The notes under the pieces are model-generated. The model saw nothing but the letters and a program-made list of their open reading frames with translations, had not been told where the DNA came from and did no database searches. 64,000 nucleotides of DNA from Betaproteobacteria bacterium (GTDB taxonomy: Bacteria; Pseudomonadota; Gammaproteobacteria; Burkholderiales; Casimicrobiaceae): NCBI GenBank assembly GCA_016192065.1, contig JACPUX010000072.1, forward strand, positions 62,001 to 126,000, written 5' to 3'. The translations under genes and the position numbers were made by a program. This document shows positions 27,804 to 36,692 of the stretch, piece after piece (within the stretch, counting starts at the first letter, position 1; every line of letters starts with the position of its first letter).

Positions 27804-30389
27804 ATGGAAATGCCCGCCGCCAGCGACGCCACGCGCCTGATCGCGCACTGGCGGGATCGCTTGCTGGTCGGGCGGGAACGATTGCGCGCGCAGTACCTCG
27901 CCCAGGGCGCGCCGCAGCGGCTCTTGCGCCAACATCGCCTGCTCGTCGATGAAGTACTGTGCGGCTTGTGGGCTGAGATCGGCATGCCGGGCGAACTGGC
28001 GCTGGTCGCCGTGGGGGGCTACGGGCGGGGTGAACTCTTTCCCCATTCCGACGTGGATGTCTTGGTCCTGCTGCCCGCCGAACCCGAAGCCCCGACGCGC
28101 CGCCTGCTCGAACAGTTTCTCGGTCTGCTGTGGGACGTCGGCCTCGAAGTCGGCCACAGCGTGCGCACCGTGCCCGAGTGCATCGAGGAATTGCACAACG
28201 ACACCACCATTCGCACCACCCTGCTGGAGAATCGCCACCTGGCGGGGAGCGCCAAACTCATGCGGCGATTTCGCCAGGCCTTTTCCGAAGCCATGGATGC
28301 CCGTGCGTTCCTGGAAGCGAAACTGCTCGAACAGCAGCAGCGGCATGTGCGCTTCCACGACACCGCCTACAACCTCGAACCCAACCTCAAGGAGAGCCCC
28401 GGGGGCTTGCGCGACTTACAGACCGTGCTCTGGGTAGCGCGGGCGGCGGGCATCGCCAAGTCCTGGTCGCAACTGATCCGTGCCGGCCTTCTGAAGCGCG
28501 ACGAAGCCCAGCTCCTGGCGCGGCACGAGCACTTCATCTGCCATTTGCGCATCCGCCTGCATTACCTCGCGGGGCGGCGCGAAGATCGCCTGGTTTTCGA
28601 TTTGCAGCCCCGCCTCGCCGCCGACTTGGGGGTGAAGGACACGGCGCATCGCCGCGCCAGCGAACTCTTGATGCAGCGCTATTACCGGTCAGCCAAGGCG
28701 GTGCGGCAATTCAACGTGATTCTGCTGCACAGCATGCAGGCGCGCATCGCGCCTGGAGTCGCGCCCGCCCTGCCGCTGGATCAGGATTTCGAAATCCGCA
28801 ACGAACTACTCGAACTGTCCGACCCGGAGCTTTTCGAAAAGCGCCCGAGCGCGATGCTCGACGCCTTCCTGCGGATGCAGCAGCACAGCGAACTCAAAGG
28901 CATGTCGGCGGCCACACTGCGCGCCCTGTGGCGCAATCGCAACCGCATCGATCACGCCTTTCGGCGCGACCCCGCCAACCAGCAGCGTTTTCTCGCCTTT
29001 TTGCGCCAGCCGCGCGGCATCCTGCACGAGCTGCGGCGCATGAACCAGTTCGGAATACTCGGGCGCTACATTCCGGCCTTTGGGCGCATCGTCGGGCAGA
29101 TGCAGCATGACCTTTTTCACGTCTACACCGTGGACGAACATATCCTCATGGTGGTGCGCAACCTGCGCCGCTTCACCGAGGCGCAGCACGCCCACGAGTA
29201 TCCGCTGTGCAGCCGCTTGATGGCGGATTTCGAACGCCGCGAAGTTCTTTATCTCGCCGGGCTGTTCCATGACATCGCCAAAGGCCGGGGTGGGAGCCAT
29301 GCCAAGCTCGGCGCCGTCGACGCGCTGCGTTTCGCCCGCCAGCACCAACTGCCGCAGGATGATGCCCAACTGGTCGCCTGGCTGGTGGAAAGCCATTTGC
29401 TGATGTCCAGTACGGCGCAAAAGCAGGACATCTTCGATCCCACGGTAGTGGCCGCGTTTGCCGCCAAAGTGAAGAGCGAAAGGCGGCTGGCTGCGCTCTA
29501 CATGCTCACCGTGGCGGACATCCGTGGCACCGGCCCCAAGGTGTGGAATGCGTGGAAAGCCAAACTCCTGGAGGAGCTGTTCCATGCCACGCGGCGGGCG
29601 CTGGAGGGGGATGCCGCCAGCGCCAGCCTGCACGACAGCCTGGCCGCGCGGCAGGAAGAGGCGGCCAATATCCTGAGGCTCTACGCCGTTGCCCCCGGCA
29701 AGGAGAAGGCGCTTTGGGACCAGCTCGATACGGTCTATTTCCAGGGCCACACCGCCAACGAAATCGCCTGGCACACGCGCCACCTTTTCTATCGCGTGGC
29801 GAGCCGCGAACCGGTGGTCAAGGCCCGACTGGGTTCAGCCGGCGAGGGCTTACAGGTGTTCGTGTATCTGCCCGACCAGAAGGAACTCTTTGCCCGCATC
29901 TGCGGCTTCTTCGGCAAGATTTGCTTCACCATCGTCGATGCCAAGATTCACACCACCCGCCACGGTTATGCCCTCGACACCTTCGTGGTGCTCGACCCCG
30001 AGCACGGCGGCGGCAGTTATCGCGACATCGTCAATTACATCGAATACGAACTGGCGCAACGCCTTACCGCCCAAGCGCCGCCCGAGCAGCCTACGCCAGG
30101 GCGCATCAGCCGGCATCTGCGGCATTTTCCGATCACGCCCGAAATCACCCTCTTCCCCGATGACATCGGCCAGCGCCACATCCTCGAAATCGTCGCCGGC
30201 GACCGCACCGGTCTGTTGGCTCGAATCGCCCGCGTACTCGCCGCGCACGATGTGGAAGTACACAGCGCACGCATCCACACTCTCGGTGATCGGGTCGAAG
30301 ACGTCTTCCTGGTGAGCGGCGCCAGCTTGCGCGACAGCGCCGCCACCCAGAAGCTCGAAGAGGACCTGATGCGCGAGTTGAAGACCTGA
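27804..30389 (+). CDS. glnD: Bifunctional uridylyltransferase/uridylyl-removing enzyme GlnD
   Basis: Nitrogen sensor that uridylylates and deuridylylates the PII proteins in response to glutamine. 861 residues: nucleotidyltransferase domain with GGYGRGELFPHSDVDVLVLL (residues about 71-90), HD domain for removal (LAGLFHDIAKGRGGSH, about 485), and two C-terminal ACT domains (FVYLPDQKELFARICGFFGK; EIVAGDRTGLLARIARVLA). ATG 27804 follows map by 4 bp. Eight bases separate its stop from the repeat-borne ATG of the next gene. Confidence 0.96.
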   Translation: MEMPAASDATRLIAHWRDRLLVGRERLRAQYLAQGAPQRLLRQHRLLVDEVLCGLWAEIGMPGELALVAVGGYGRGELFPHSDVDVLVLLPAEPEAPTRRLLEQFLGLLWDVGLEVGHSVRTVPECIEELHNDTTIRTTLLENRHLAGSAKLMRRFRQAFSEAMDARAFLEAKLLEQQQRHVRFHDTAYNLEPNLKESPGGLRDLQTVLWVARAAGIAKSWSQLIRAGLLKRDEAQLLARHEHFICHLRIRLHYLAGRREDRLVFDLQPRLAADLGVKDTAHRRASELLMQRYYRSAKAVRQFNVILLHSMQARIAPGVAPALPLDQDFEIRNELLELSDPELFEKRPSAMLDAFLRMQQHSELKGMSAATLRALWRNRNRIDHAFRRDPANQQRFLAFLRQPRGILHELRRMNQFGILGRYIPAFGRIVGQMQHDLFHVYTVDEHILMVVRNLRRFTEAQHAHEYPLCSRLMADFERREVLYLAGLFHDIAKGRGGSHAKLGAVDALRFARQHQLPQDDAQLVAWLVESHLLMSSTAQKQDIFDPTVVAAFAAKVKSERRLAALYMLTVADIRGTGPKVWNAWKAKLLEELFHATRRALEGDAASASLHDSLAARQEEAANILRLYAVAPGKEKALWDQLDTVYFQGHTANEIAWHTRHLFYRVASREPVVKARLGSAGEGLQVFVYLPDQKELFARICGFFGKICFTIVDAKIHTTRHGYALDTFVVLDPEHGGGSYRDIVNYIEYELAQRLTAQAPPEQPTPGRISRHLRHFPITPEITLFPDDIGQRHILEIVAGDRTGLLARIARVLAAHDVEVHSARIHTLGDRVEDVFLVSGASLRDSAATQKLEEDLMRELKT

Positions 30390-30397
30390 GGCGAGGC

Positions 30398-30730
30398 ATG
30401 AGCGCCCCCGCCCGGCCGCCCGAAGGGGGCGCCAACCCCTCCCCGGAGCGGGCAGAACCCGCGAACCGTACTCACCCCCTTCCCCTGGAAAGGGGCCGGG
30501 GGGAAGGTTCCTCCACCCCCGCCCGGCCGCCCGAAGGGGGCGCCAGCCCCTCCCCGGAGCGGGCAGAGCCCGCGAACCGTGCTCACCCCCTTCCCCTGGA
30601 AGGGGGCCGGGGGGAAGGTTCCTCCACCCCCGCCCGGCCGCCCGAAGGGGGCGCCAACCCCTCCCCGGAGCGGGCAGAGCCCGCGAACCGTACTCACCCC
30701 CTTCCCCTGGAAGGGGGCCGGGGGGAGGGT
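30398..30730 (+). repeat. Three tandem copies of the operon-junction palindromic repeat, inside a CDS
   Basis: Copies at 30398-30508, 30509-30619 and 30620-30730, period 111 bp (37 codons). Each has a GC hairpin region and the palindrome CCCCCTTCC-CCT-GGAAGGGGG; copy 1 has one mismatch in it. The left edge is ATGAGC, and the right edge GGGGGGAGGGTCCATCA matches the cmk copy. No spacers separate the units, so it is not a CRISPR array. Confidence 0.95.
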
Positions 30731-32905
30731 CCATCACCCGACCTGGCAGCTTTCGAGCGAGCGGCGCGCGCCGGGCTCGAACAACGACCGCCCGATCCGG
30801 AGCGCCTACTGGCCCTGGCGCACGCCGCCTTGCGCTCGACGCACCCCTGGGCAAGCCGCCTGGCGCGGGCGGCACTCGCCGCCGGCGCCGCCCCCGCCCC
30901 CGCGCATTATTTGCTGGGCTTGGCGCTTCGCCAGATAGGGGATCTGGCCGGCGCGGAACCAGCCTTCAAACTTGCTCTGACCCAGGGCGGCGAGAGCCTG
31001 CCCGCGCCCGCGCGTGCTGAATTGCAGGAACAGCTCGCCCAGCTCGCGCAACAGCGCGGCGAATTCGAGGCCGCCATCGCCGCCTGGCGCGCCGTCCTGG
31101 CGCTGTGTCCGGAGCGCACGCGCAGTTGGAACAACCTCGCCATGGCGCTGCGCGCCCAGGGTGCGAACGAGGCGGCCGAGGACGCTTTGCGCGAAGCCTT
31201 GCGGCGCGATCCAGCCTATGCCCTGGCCTGGGTCAATCTGGGCGAACTGCTCGGCGCGCGCTTCGAACTGGGTGCCGCGATCGACGCTTATGCTCGAGCC
31301 GCCAGCCTCGATGCCCGCGATTTCGCGGCGCGCTACCAGCTCGGGCGCTGCTTGGTGCGGCTGAACCGTTACACCGAAGCCGAGCAACCGCTGCGCGAAG
31401 CGCTTGCCCTGGCTCCCGAGCACGCCGAAGCGGAAGCGCTCCTCGCCGGTGTCCTGGGCCAGGTCGGCGCCGTTGAAGAAGCCAGGACCCTGCACCGCGC
31501 CATGGCCTTGCGGCAGCCCTCGAATTGGCATGCCCAAGCCGCCTTTCGTCTGGCGCTGCCCGACCTCTACGCTTCGGCGGCGCACTTGCGCGAAGCGCGC
31601 GCCGCATACTCCGCCGGGCTCGCCGACCTTGAGGGGCTGGTGGACGCCCACCAGACGCGCCAGGGAGAACGTTTCGAACTCCATTACGCCAACTTCGCCC
31701 TGGCGTATCAGGGCATGGACGATCTGGCGCTGCAAAAACGGTGGGCCGGCCTGGTCGAAACCCTGGCGCGCAAGACCGCGGCCCAGCTCTGCGCGCCCCT
31801 CGCCCGCCGCGCGCGCCCACCCGGTGGCCGCTTGCGCGTGGGGTTCGTGAGCAGCATGCTGCGTGCCCATACCGTCGGCCATTATTTCGGCGCCTGGATC
31901 AAGGACCTCGATGCCGCGCGCTTCGAGGTCCATTACTACAACCTCTTTCGCGGCAACGACGCGGTGGTCGAAGCACTGAGCGCAGCCGCCGCGCGGTCCC
32001 AGCGCCTGCCCAGCGCCGTTCAGGCCGCCGCCGAATTGCTGCGCGCAGCGGAGCTGGACGTCCTGGTCTTCCCCGATGTCGGCATGGACTACATCGCGAG
32101 CGTCCTGCCCGCCTTCCGGCTGGCGCCGCTTCAGATCGCCGCCTGGGGTCATCCGGTAACCACCGGGTTCGCCAACATCGACGCCTACCTGAGCTGCCAA
32201 GACATGGAACCGGCGGCGGGCGCGGCGCACTACCGCGAACCGCTGGTACTCCTGCCTGGTATCGGCACGCGCTATGCCCTGCCGTTCATCCCCGAAGCCG
32301 CCGTCCGCGCCGATTTCGGCCTGCCCGAGGGGCGGCGCCTCTACCTCAATCCGCAATCACTGTTCAAGATCCACCCCGACAACGACGCCGTGTTGTGCGA
32401 CCTCATGATCGAGGATCCCGAAGGCGTGTTCCTGTTCTTCCGCGACTTTTCCCCCACCAAGACCCAGGCCTTCGCCGACCGCCTGGCTCGCGCGATGCGG
32501 GAACGCGGGCTCGATCCAAGAGGACAGATCAAGTTCCTGCCCCGCAGTGACGCCGTGGGTTTCCGGGCCATGCTGCAAATGGCCGACGTGGTCCTCGATA
32601 CCATGCACTGGTCGGGGGGCAACACTTCGCTCGACGCCCTGGCCGCGGGCGTGCCGCTCGTTACCTTGCCCGGGGAATTTATGCGCGGCCGACAATCCGC
32701 GGCCATGCTCAGGGCCATGGGTATCCACGAGCTGATCGCGCGCAACGGCGAGGAGTACCGGCGCCTGGCGCTGTCCGTGGCCGGGGACGCCGGCTACCGC
32801 GCGGTGTTGCGGCGAAGAATCCTGGCGGCTCGCGGGGCGGTCTTCGATCGTTCCGAAGCGATCGAGGCGCTGGCGCGTTTCTTGGAAGAGCGCGGCAGCG
32901 CTTGA
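30398..32905 (+). CDS. TPR protein with SPINDLY-type (GT41) O-GlcNAc-transferase domain, repeat-encoded N-terminus
   Basis: 835 residues. Residues 1-111 are three in-frame copies of a 37-residue unit encoded by the operon-junction repeat (RPPEGGANPSPERAEPANR). TPRs follow at about 125-430 (AWNNLAMALRAQGANEAAEDA-like helical pairs), then a GT41 catalytic region from about 475 (LRVGFVSSMLRAHTVGHYF, AAWGHPVTTGFANIDAYL, WSGGNTSLDALAAGVPLVTL). It should move a sugar from a nucleotide donor to protein; the target is unknown. ATG 30398 has GAGG upstream and is the repeat's own start codon. I see no other good start before the conserved region. Confidence 0.85.
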   Translation: MSAPARPPEGGANPSPERAEPANRTHPLPLERGRGEGSSTPARPPEGGASPSPERAEPANRAHPLPLEGGRGEGSSTPARPPEGGANPSPERAEPANRTHPLPLEGGRGEGPSPDLAAFERAARAGLEQRPPDPERLLALAHAALRSTHPWASRLARAALAAGAAPAPAHYLLGLALRQIGDLAGAEPAFKLALTQGGESLPAPARAELQEQLAQLAQQRGEFEAAIAAWRAVLALCPERTRSWNNLAMALRAQGANEAAEDALREALRRDPAYALAWVNLGELLGARFELGAAIDAYARAASLDARDFAARYQLGRCLVRLNRYTEAEQPLREALALAPEHAEAEALLAGVLGQVGAVEEARTLHRAMALRQPSNWHAQAAFRLALPDLYASAAHLREARAAYSAGLADLEGLVDAHQTRQGERFELHYANFALAYQGMDDLALQKRWAGLVETLARKTAAQLCAPLARRARPPGGRLRVGFVSSMLRAHTVGHYFGAWIKDLDAARFEVHYYNLFRGNDAVVEALSAAAARSQRLPSAVQAAAELLRAAELDVLVFPDVGMDYIASVLPAFRLAPLQIAAWGHPVTTGFANIDAYLSCQDMEPAAGAAHYREPLVLLPGIGTRYALPFIPEAAVRADFGLPEGRRLYLNPQSLFKIHPDNDAVLCDLMIEDPEGVFLFFRDFSPTKTQAFADRLARAMRERGLDPRGQIKFLPRSDAVGFRAMLQMADVVLDTMHWSGGNTSLDALAAGVPLVTLPGEFMRGRQSAAMLRAMGIHELIARNGEEYRRLALSVAGDAGYRAVLRRRILAARGAVFDRSEAIEALARFLEERGSA

Positions 32906-33436
32906 TCAGTCCGCGGGCGGTGGGTCATCCGGAAACAACACCTCGGTGAACCCGAACTGCGACAGGTCCCGCATCCGCATGGGGTAGAGGATACCTTGCA
33001 GGTGGTCGCACTCGTGCTGCACCACGCGGGCGTGAAAACCCTCGACCACGCGATCAATCGGCTGGCCCTTGGGGTCGCAGCCGGTATAGCGCAAGCGCGT
33101 GTAGCGCGGCACCTTACCGCGCAGACCAGGCACGCTGAGGCAGCCTTCCCAGCCCTCCTCAAGGTCTTCGGCGAGCGGCGTGAGCACCGGGTTGAGCAAC
33201 ACCGTCCAAGGCACCGGGGGCGCTTCGGGATAGCGCTCGCTGTGTTCGAAGCCGAAAATCACTACTTGCAGATCGACACCGATTTGCGGCGCGGCGAGGC
33301 CCACGCCGTCTTCAGCCTGCATGGTGTCCTGCAGGTCGCGCAGTAGCGCCTCGAGTTCCGGCGTGCCAAAAGCGCGCACCGGCTGCGCGACCCGCAGCAG
33401 GCGGGGGTCTCCCATGCGCAGCACCGGCCTAATCAT
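32906..33436 (-). CDS. def: Peptide deformylase
   Basis: Removes the formyl group from new polypeptides. 176 residues with all three family motifs: [10 protein letters not shown] (motif 1), EGCLSVPG (motif 2, metal Cys) and QHECDHLQG (motif 3, metal His pair and catalytic Glu). It starts inside the end of the phosphorylase gene (8-base overlap) and ends directly against the stop of the plus-strand glycosyltransferase gene, with no intergenic base. This is an extra-compact place for def, which is usually beside fmt. Confidence 0.97.
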   Translation of the reverse strand: MIRPVLRMGDPRLLRVAQPVRAFGTPELEALLRDLQDTMQAEDGVGLAAPQIGVDLQVVIFGFEHSERYPEAPPVPWTVLLNPVLTPLAEDLEEGWEGCLSVPGLRGKVPRYTRLRYTGCDPKGQPIDRVVEGFHARVVQHECDHLQGILYPMRMRDLSQFGFTEVLFPDDPPPAD

Positions 33437-34169
33437 TCTTCAACAAGGCCTCGATCAAGGCATGCACGCGCTTCATGGCCGGGTCGAGCACCACGCTGAT
33501 CTGTTCGAGCGAGACTTCGTCGCGGCTGCTGGCGCGCCCGGCGGCGAAGTTCGCCACCACCGCCACGGCGGCGTATTCCAGGCCGAGTTCGCGGGCCAGA
33601 ACCGCTTCGGGCATGCCGGTCATGCCCACCATGGTGGCGCCGTCCCGCTCCAGGCGGTCGATTTCCGCAGCAGTTTCGAGGCGCGGGCCGGAAACCGCGG
33701 CATACACGCCACCATCGAGCAGATCGACGCCGCTCGCCCCACCCGCGGCGACGAGGCGGCGGCGCAGCTCTGGGGTATACGGGTGGGTGAAATCGACGTG
33801 GACCACTTTTTGGTCATGACCTTCGAAGTAGGTGGCGGCCCGCCCAGAGGTGTAGTCGATGAGCTGGTCCGGGATCACCAGGACTCCGGGTCCATGGTCG
33901 GCGCGTATGCCCCCCACCGAGGCGACCGCCACCACCCGCTTGACTCCCGCCGCGTGCAGAGCCCAGATGTTGGCACGGTAGTTGACCCGATGCGGCGGAA
34001 TCACATGGCCCTGGCCATGACGGGCAAGGAAAGCGAGCTCCGTTTCGCCCACCTGCCCGAAGACCAATGCCGAAGATGGCTCCCCAAACGGCGTGCGCAC
34101 GACTTCGCGCCGGGTGATGGAGAGATTCGCCAAATGACTGAGGCCGCTGCCTCCTATGACTGCCCACAC
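33429..34169 (-). CDS. S-methyl-5'-thioinosine phosphorylase
   Basis: Purine-nucleoside/MTA phosphorylase family, about 246 residues. Phosphate-binding IGGSGLSHL at the N-terminus, then [50 protein letters not shown] and the purine-site [18 protein letters not shown]. The HVDFTHPY segment resembles, from memory, the pseudomonad methylthioinosine phosphorylase, and an MTA deaminase is present at 14738. It would release hypoxanthine and 5-methylthioribose-1-phosphate. GTG 34169 has GAGGGG ten bases upstream. Ordinary MTA phosphorylase is the alternative. Confidence 0.8.
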   Translation of the reverse strand: MWAVIGGSGLSHLANLSITRREVVRTPFGEPSSALVFGQVGETELAFLARHGQGHVIPPHRVNYRANIWALHAAGVKRVVAVASVGGIRADHGPGVLVIPDQLIDYTSGRAATYFEGHDQKVVHVDFTHPYTPELRRRLVAAGGASGVDLLDGGVYAAVSGPRLETAAEIDRLERDGATMVGMTGMPEAVLARELGLEYAAVAVVANFAAGRASSRDEVSLEQISVVLDPAMKRVHALIEALLKND

Positions 34170-34260
34170 GTTTGCGCTACCCCTCGGAAGATGCCGCACC
34201 AAACCCCGAGACCGGGGTACGAAGCCCGCACGCGCGCTTGTTTCGACCGCGCGCAAAGGG

Positions 34261-34289
34261 TTGTTACTTTGCTTGAGCTTGGCTATGCT
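34261..34289 (+). promoter_or_regulatory. Candidate sigma70 promoter for pilU-dapE-prmB
   Basis: TTGTTA (34261-34266), a 17-bp spacer and TATGCT (34284-34289). The predicted start near 34296 leaves a 40-base leader with GGAG before the pilU ATG. Confidence 0.6.
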
Positions 34290-34335
34290 TGTCAACGCGG
34301 CCATTCGCCGCCCACCCCGATCCCGCGGAGCGCCT

Positions 34336-35514
34336 ATGTATCTCGATCGCCTCTTCAAGCTCATGGCCGAAAAACAGGCTTCGGACTTGTTCATTTCCTG
34401 CGGCGCCCCGATCAATATCAAGATCAATGGCGTGGTGATGCCGGTGAGTTCCCAGCCCATGGACCCGGAGACCGTGCGGCGCATCGCCTATGAATTGATG
34501 AGCAAGGACCAGACGCGGGTCTTCGAGTCGGACATGGAGATGAACCTGTCCTACGTGGACCGAGAAGTGGGCAATTTCCGGATCAACATCATGCGCCAGC
34601 GCGGCACCATCTCCATGGTCATCCGCTATATACGCAGCACCATTCCAAGTTTCGATGAACTGAAGCTGCCGCCGGTGATGCTCGATCTGGTGATGGAGCG
34701 GCGCGGTCTGGTGCTGATCGTAGGCTCCACCGGTTCAGGCAAGTCGACCTCCTTGGCGGCGATGATCGATTACCGCAACACCCATCGCACCGGCCACATC
34801 CTCACCCTTGAGGACCCCATCGAATTCCTGTTCCGTCACAAAATGTGCGTGGTCAATCAGCGCGAAATCGGCAGCGATACCAAGAGCTACGGCAAGGCCC
34901 TGGAAAATGCCCTGCGCGAAGCGCCGGACATTCTAATGATCGGCGAAATTCGCGACCGCGACACCATGACCCATGCCCTGGTCCATGCCCTGACCGGTCA
35001 GCTCTGCCTGTCGACCCTGCACGCCACCAATAGCTACCACGCGCTTTCCCGCATCATCAACATGTATCAGCACGACGCGCGTCCGGGCTTGTTGTCCGAT
35101 CTGGCGATCGGCCTCAAGGCGATCATTTCCCAACGCCTGGTCAAGAACGTCGACGGCAAGCTGCAGCCCGCGGTGGAGGTGCTGCTCAATACTTCGCACA
35201 TCGCCGACCTGATCAAGAACGGCGACATGCCACAGATCAAGGAGGCGATGGAGCAGAGCCTGTTCCCCGGCACCCAGACCTTTGAACAGGCCCTGTGCAA
35301 GCACTATCTCGACGGCACCATCAGCTACGACGAAGCTCTGGCCAGCGCCGACTCTCCGACCAACCTCGCCTGGCTGATCAATCATTCGGCGGAAGGCAAC
35401 AAAGCCGCCGCGCCGGTCCAGACCACCGTGGCCCGCGCCAAGAACAAGGCCATCCCCGAGGCCGAATTCACCAGCATCAAGATCAGCGAGGATCTGATCG
35501 ATGCGCCACGCTAG
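34336..35514 (+). CDS. pilU: Type IV pilus retraction ATPase of the PilT/PilU family, PilU-like
   Basis: Hexameric ATPase for twitching motility. 392 residues: N-terminal PAS-like domain (KQASDLFISCGAPINIKING), Walker A IVGSTGSGKSTS (about residue 131), Asp box TLEDPIEF, Walker B ILMIGEIRDRDTM, His box LSTLHATNSYHA. The extended C-terminal tail after LFPGTQTFEQAL is PilU-like. PilT, which usually precedes pilU, is not here. It heads an operon with dapE and prmB. ATG 34336 is used; the open frame upstream lacks family sequence. Confidence 0.88.
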   Translation: MYLDRLFKLMAEKQASDLFISCGAPINIKINGVVMPVSSQPMDPETVRRIAYELMSKDQTRVFESDMEMNLSYVDREVGNFRINIMRQRGTISMVIRYIRSTIPSFDELKLPPVMLDLVMERRGLVLIVGSTGSGKSTSLAAMIDYRNTHRTGHILTLEDPIEFLFRHKMCVVNQREIGSDTKSYGKALENALREAPDILMIGEIRDRDTMTHALVHALTGQLCLSTLHATNSYHALSRIINMYQHDARPGLLSDLAIGLKAIISQRLVKNVDGKLQPAVEVLLNTSHIADLIKNGDMPQIKEAMEQSLFPGTQTFEQALCKHYLDGTISYDEALASADSPTNLAWLINHSAEGNKAAAPVQTTVARAKNKAIPEAEFTSIKISEDLIDAPR

Positions 35515-35542
35515 TGCGCACGCCTACGCCGCCGCGCCGACC

Positions 35543-36682
35543 ATGCTCACGCGCACGGCGGCGCTCGCCGCCGAACTGATCGCCCGGCCCTCGCTCACGC
35601 CTGACGACGCCGGTTGCCAGGAGATCCTGGGAAACCGCCTCGCAGCCTTGGGCTTCAACCTCGAAGCGCTACCCAGCAAAGATGTGCTAAACCTCTGGGC
35701 GGTGCATGGTCGCGACGGACCATTGCTCTGTTTTGCCGGACATACCGATGTGGTGCCCACCGGCCCGCGCGAGCTCTGGCTGGCCGAGCCCTTCGCCCCG
35801 ACCGTGCGCGAAGGCCGACTCTACGGCCGCGGCGCCGCCGACATGAAATCCTCTTTGGCGGCATTTGTCACCGCCGCTGAAGATTTCGTCATGGAACACC
35901 CGCGACACTCGGGTCGCCTCGCTTTTCTGTTCACTTCCGACGAGGAGGGCGCGGCCGTCGACGGTACCCTGAAGGTGGTGGAACTGCTGAAGGCCAGGGG
36001 CGAACACATCGATTACTGCATCGTCGGCGAGCCCACCGCGGAACAGCGCCTCGGCGACATGATCAAGAACGGCCGCCGCGGCTCACTCAACGGCCGGCTG
36101 GTGGTGCATGGCGTGCAGGGCCACGTCGCCTATCCCAACCTGGTGCAGAACCCCATCCATCTGGTCGCCCCGGCGCTGGCGGAACTCGCCGGTAGCGAAT
36201 GGGATCGCGGCGACGAGTACTTTCCGCCCACCAGTTTTCAGGTTTCTAACATCCACGGCGGTACCGGCGCGGTGAATGTGGTACCGGGCAGCGTAGAAAT
36301 CCTGTTCAATTTCCGCCACGGTTCGGCGAGCAGCCGCGAATCCTTGCAGGAACGGGTCGACACGGTTTTGCGGCGCCACCGGCTCGACTTCGAATTGAGT
36401 TGGCCCACCGCCGGAAGGCCTTTTCTCACCCCCCGCGGCACCCTGGTCGCCGCGGCGCAGGCGGCGATCCAGCGGGTGACCGGCGTCAAAGCGGCGCTCT
36501 CCTGTACCGGCGGCACTTCCGACGGGCGCTTCCTGACCGAGATCTGCGCTCAGTTAGTGGAAATCGGGCCAGTCAACGCCAGCATCCATACCGTCAATGA
36601 AAACGTCCGCCTCGATGAGATCGACGGCTTGCACGGTATCTACCTGGAGCTGATGCGAACGCTCCTGCTTTCGTCCACCTGA
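35543..36682 (+). CDS. dapE: Succinyl-diaminopimelate desuccinylase
   Basis: Di-zinc M20 peptidase of the lysine pathway. Metal ligands lie in FAGHTDVVPTGP, GRGAADMKSSLAAF and FTSDEEGAAVDGT, with the C-terminal histidine region nearby. It is 379 residues from ATG 35543, matching the usual 375-380. An earlier in-frame ATG at 35501, overlapping pilU, would give 393 residues and has an AGGA upstream, so the start is not settled. prmB begins 10 bp downstream. Confidence 0.95.
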   Translation: MLTRTAALAAELIARPSLTPDDAGCQEILGNRLAALGFNLEALPSKDVLNLWAVHGRDGPLLCFAGHTDVVPTGPRELWLAEPFAPTVREGRLYGRGAADMKSSLAAFVTAAEDFVMEHPRHSGRLAFLFTSDEEGAAVDGTLKVVELLKARGEHIDYCIVGEPTAEQRLGDMIKNGRRGSLNGRLVVHGVQGHVAYPNLVQNPIHLVAPALAELAGSEWDRGDEYFPPTSFQVSNIHGGTGAVNVVPGSVEILFNFRHGSASSRESLQERVDTVLRRHRLDFELSWPTAGRPFLTPRGTLVAAAQAAIQRVTGVKAALSCTGGTSDGRFLTEICAQLVEIGPVNASIHTVNENVRLDEIDGLHGIYLELMRTLLLSST

Positions 36683-36692
36683 AGCCCAGCCT

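Noticed and set aside
30398..30730. Possible CRISPR array or satellite at the tandem repeats
   Set aside because: Units are directly joined without unique spacers, are 111 bp long and are read in frame with the downstream protein; no cas genes are present.
29850..30875. Long antisense open frames through the triple repeat
   Set aside because: The repeat is so GC-rich that several frames lack stops. The antisense frames continue into the shadow of glnD and resemble no protein family. This also warns that an open frame alone is weak evidence.
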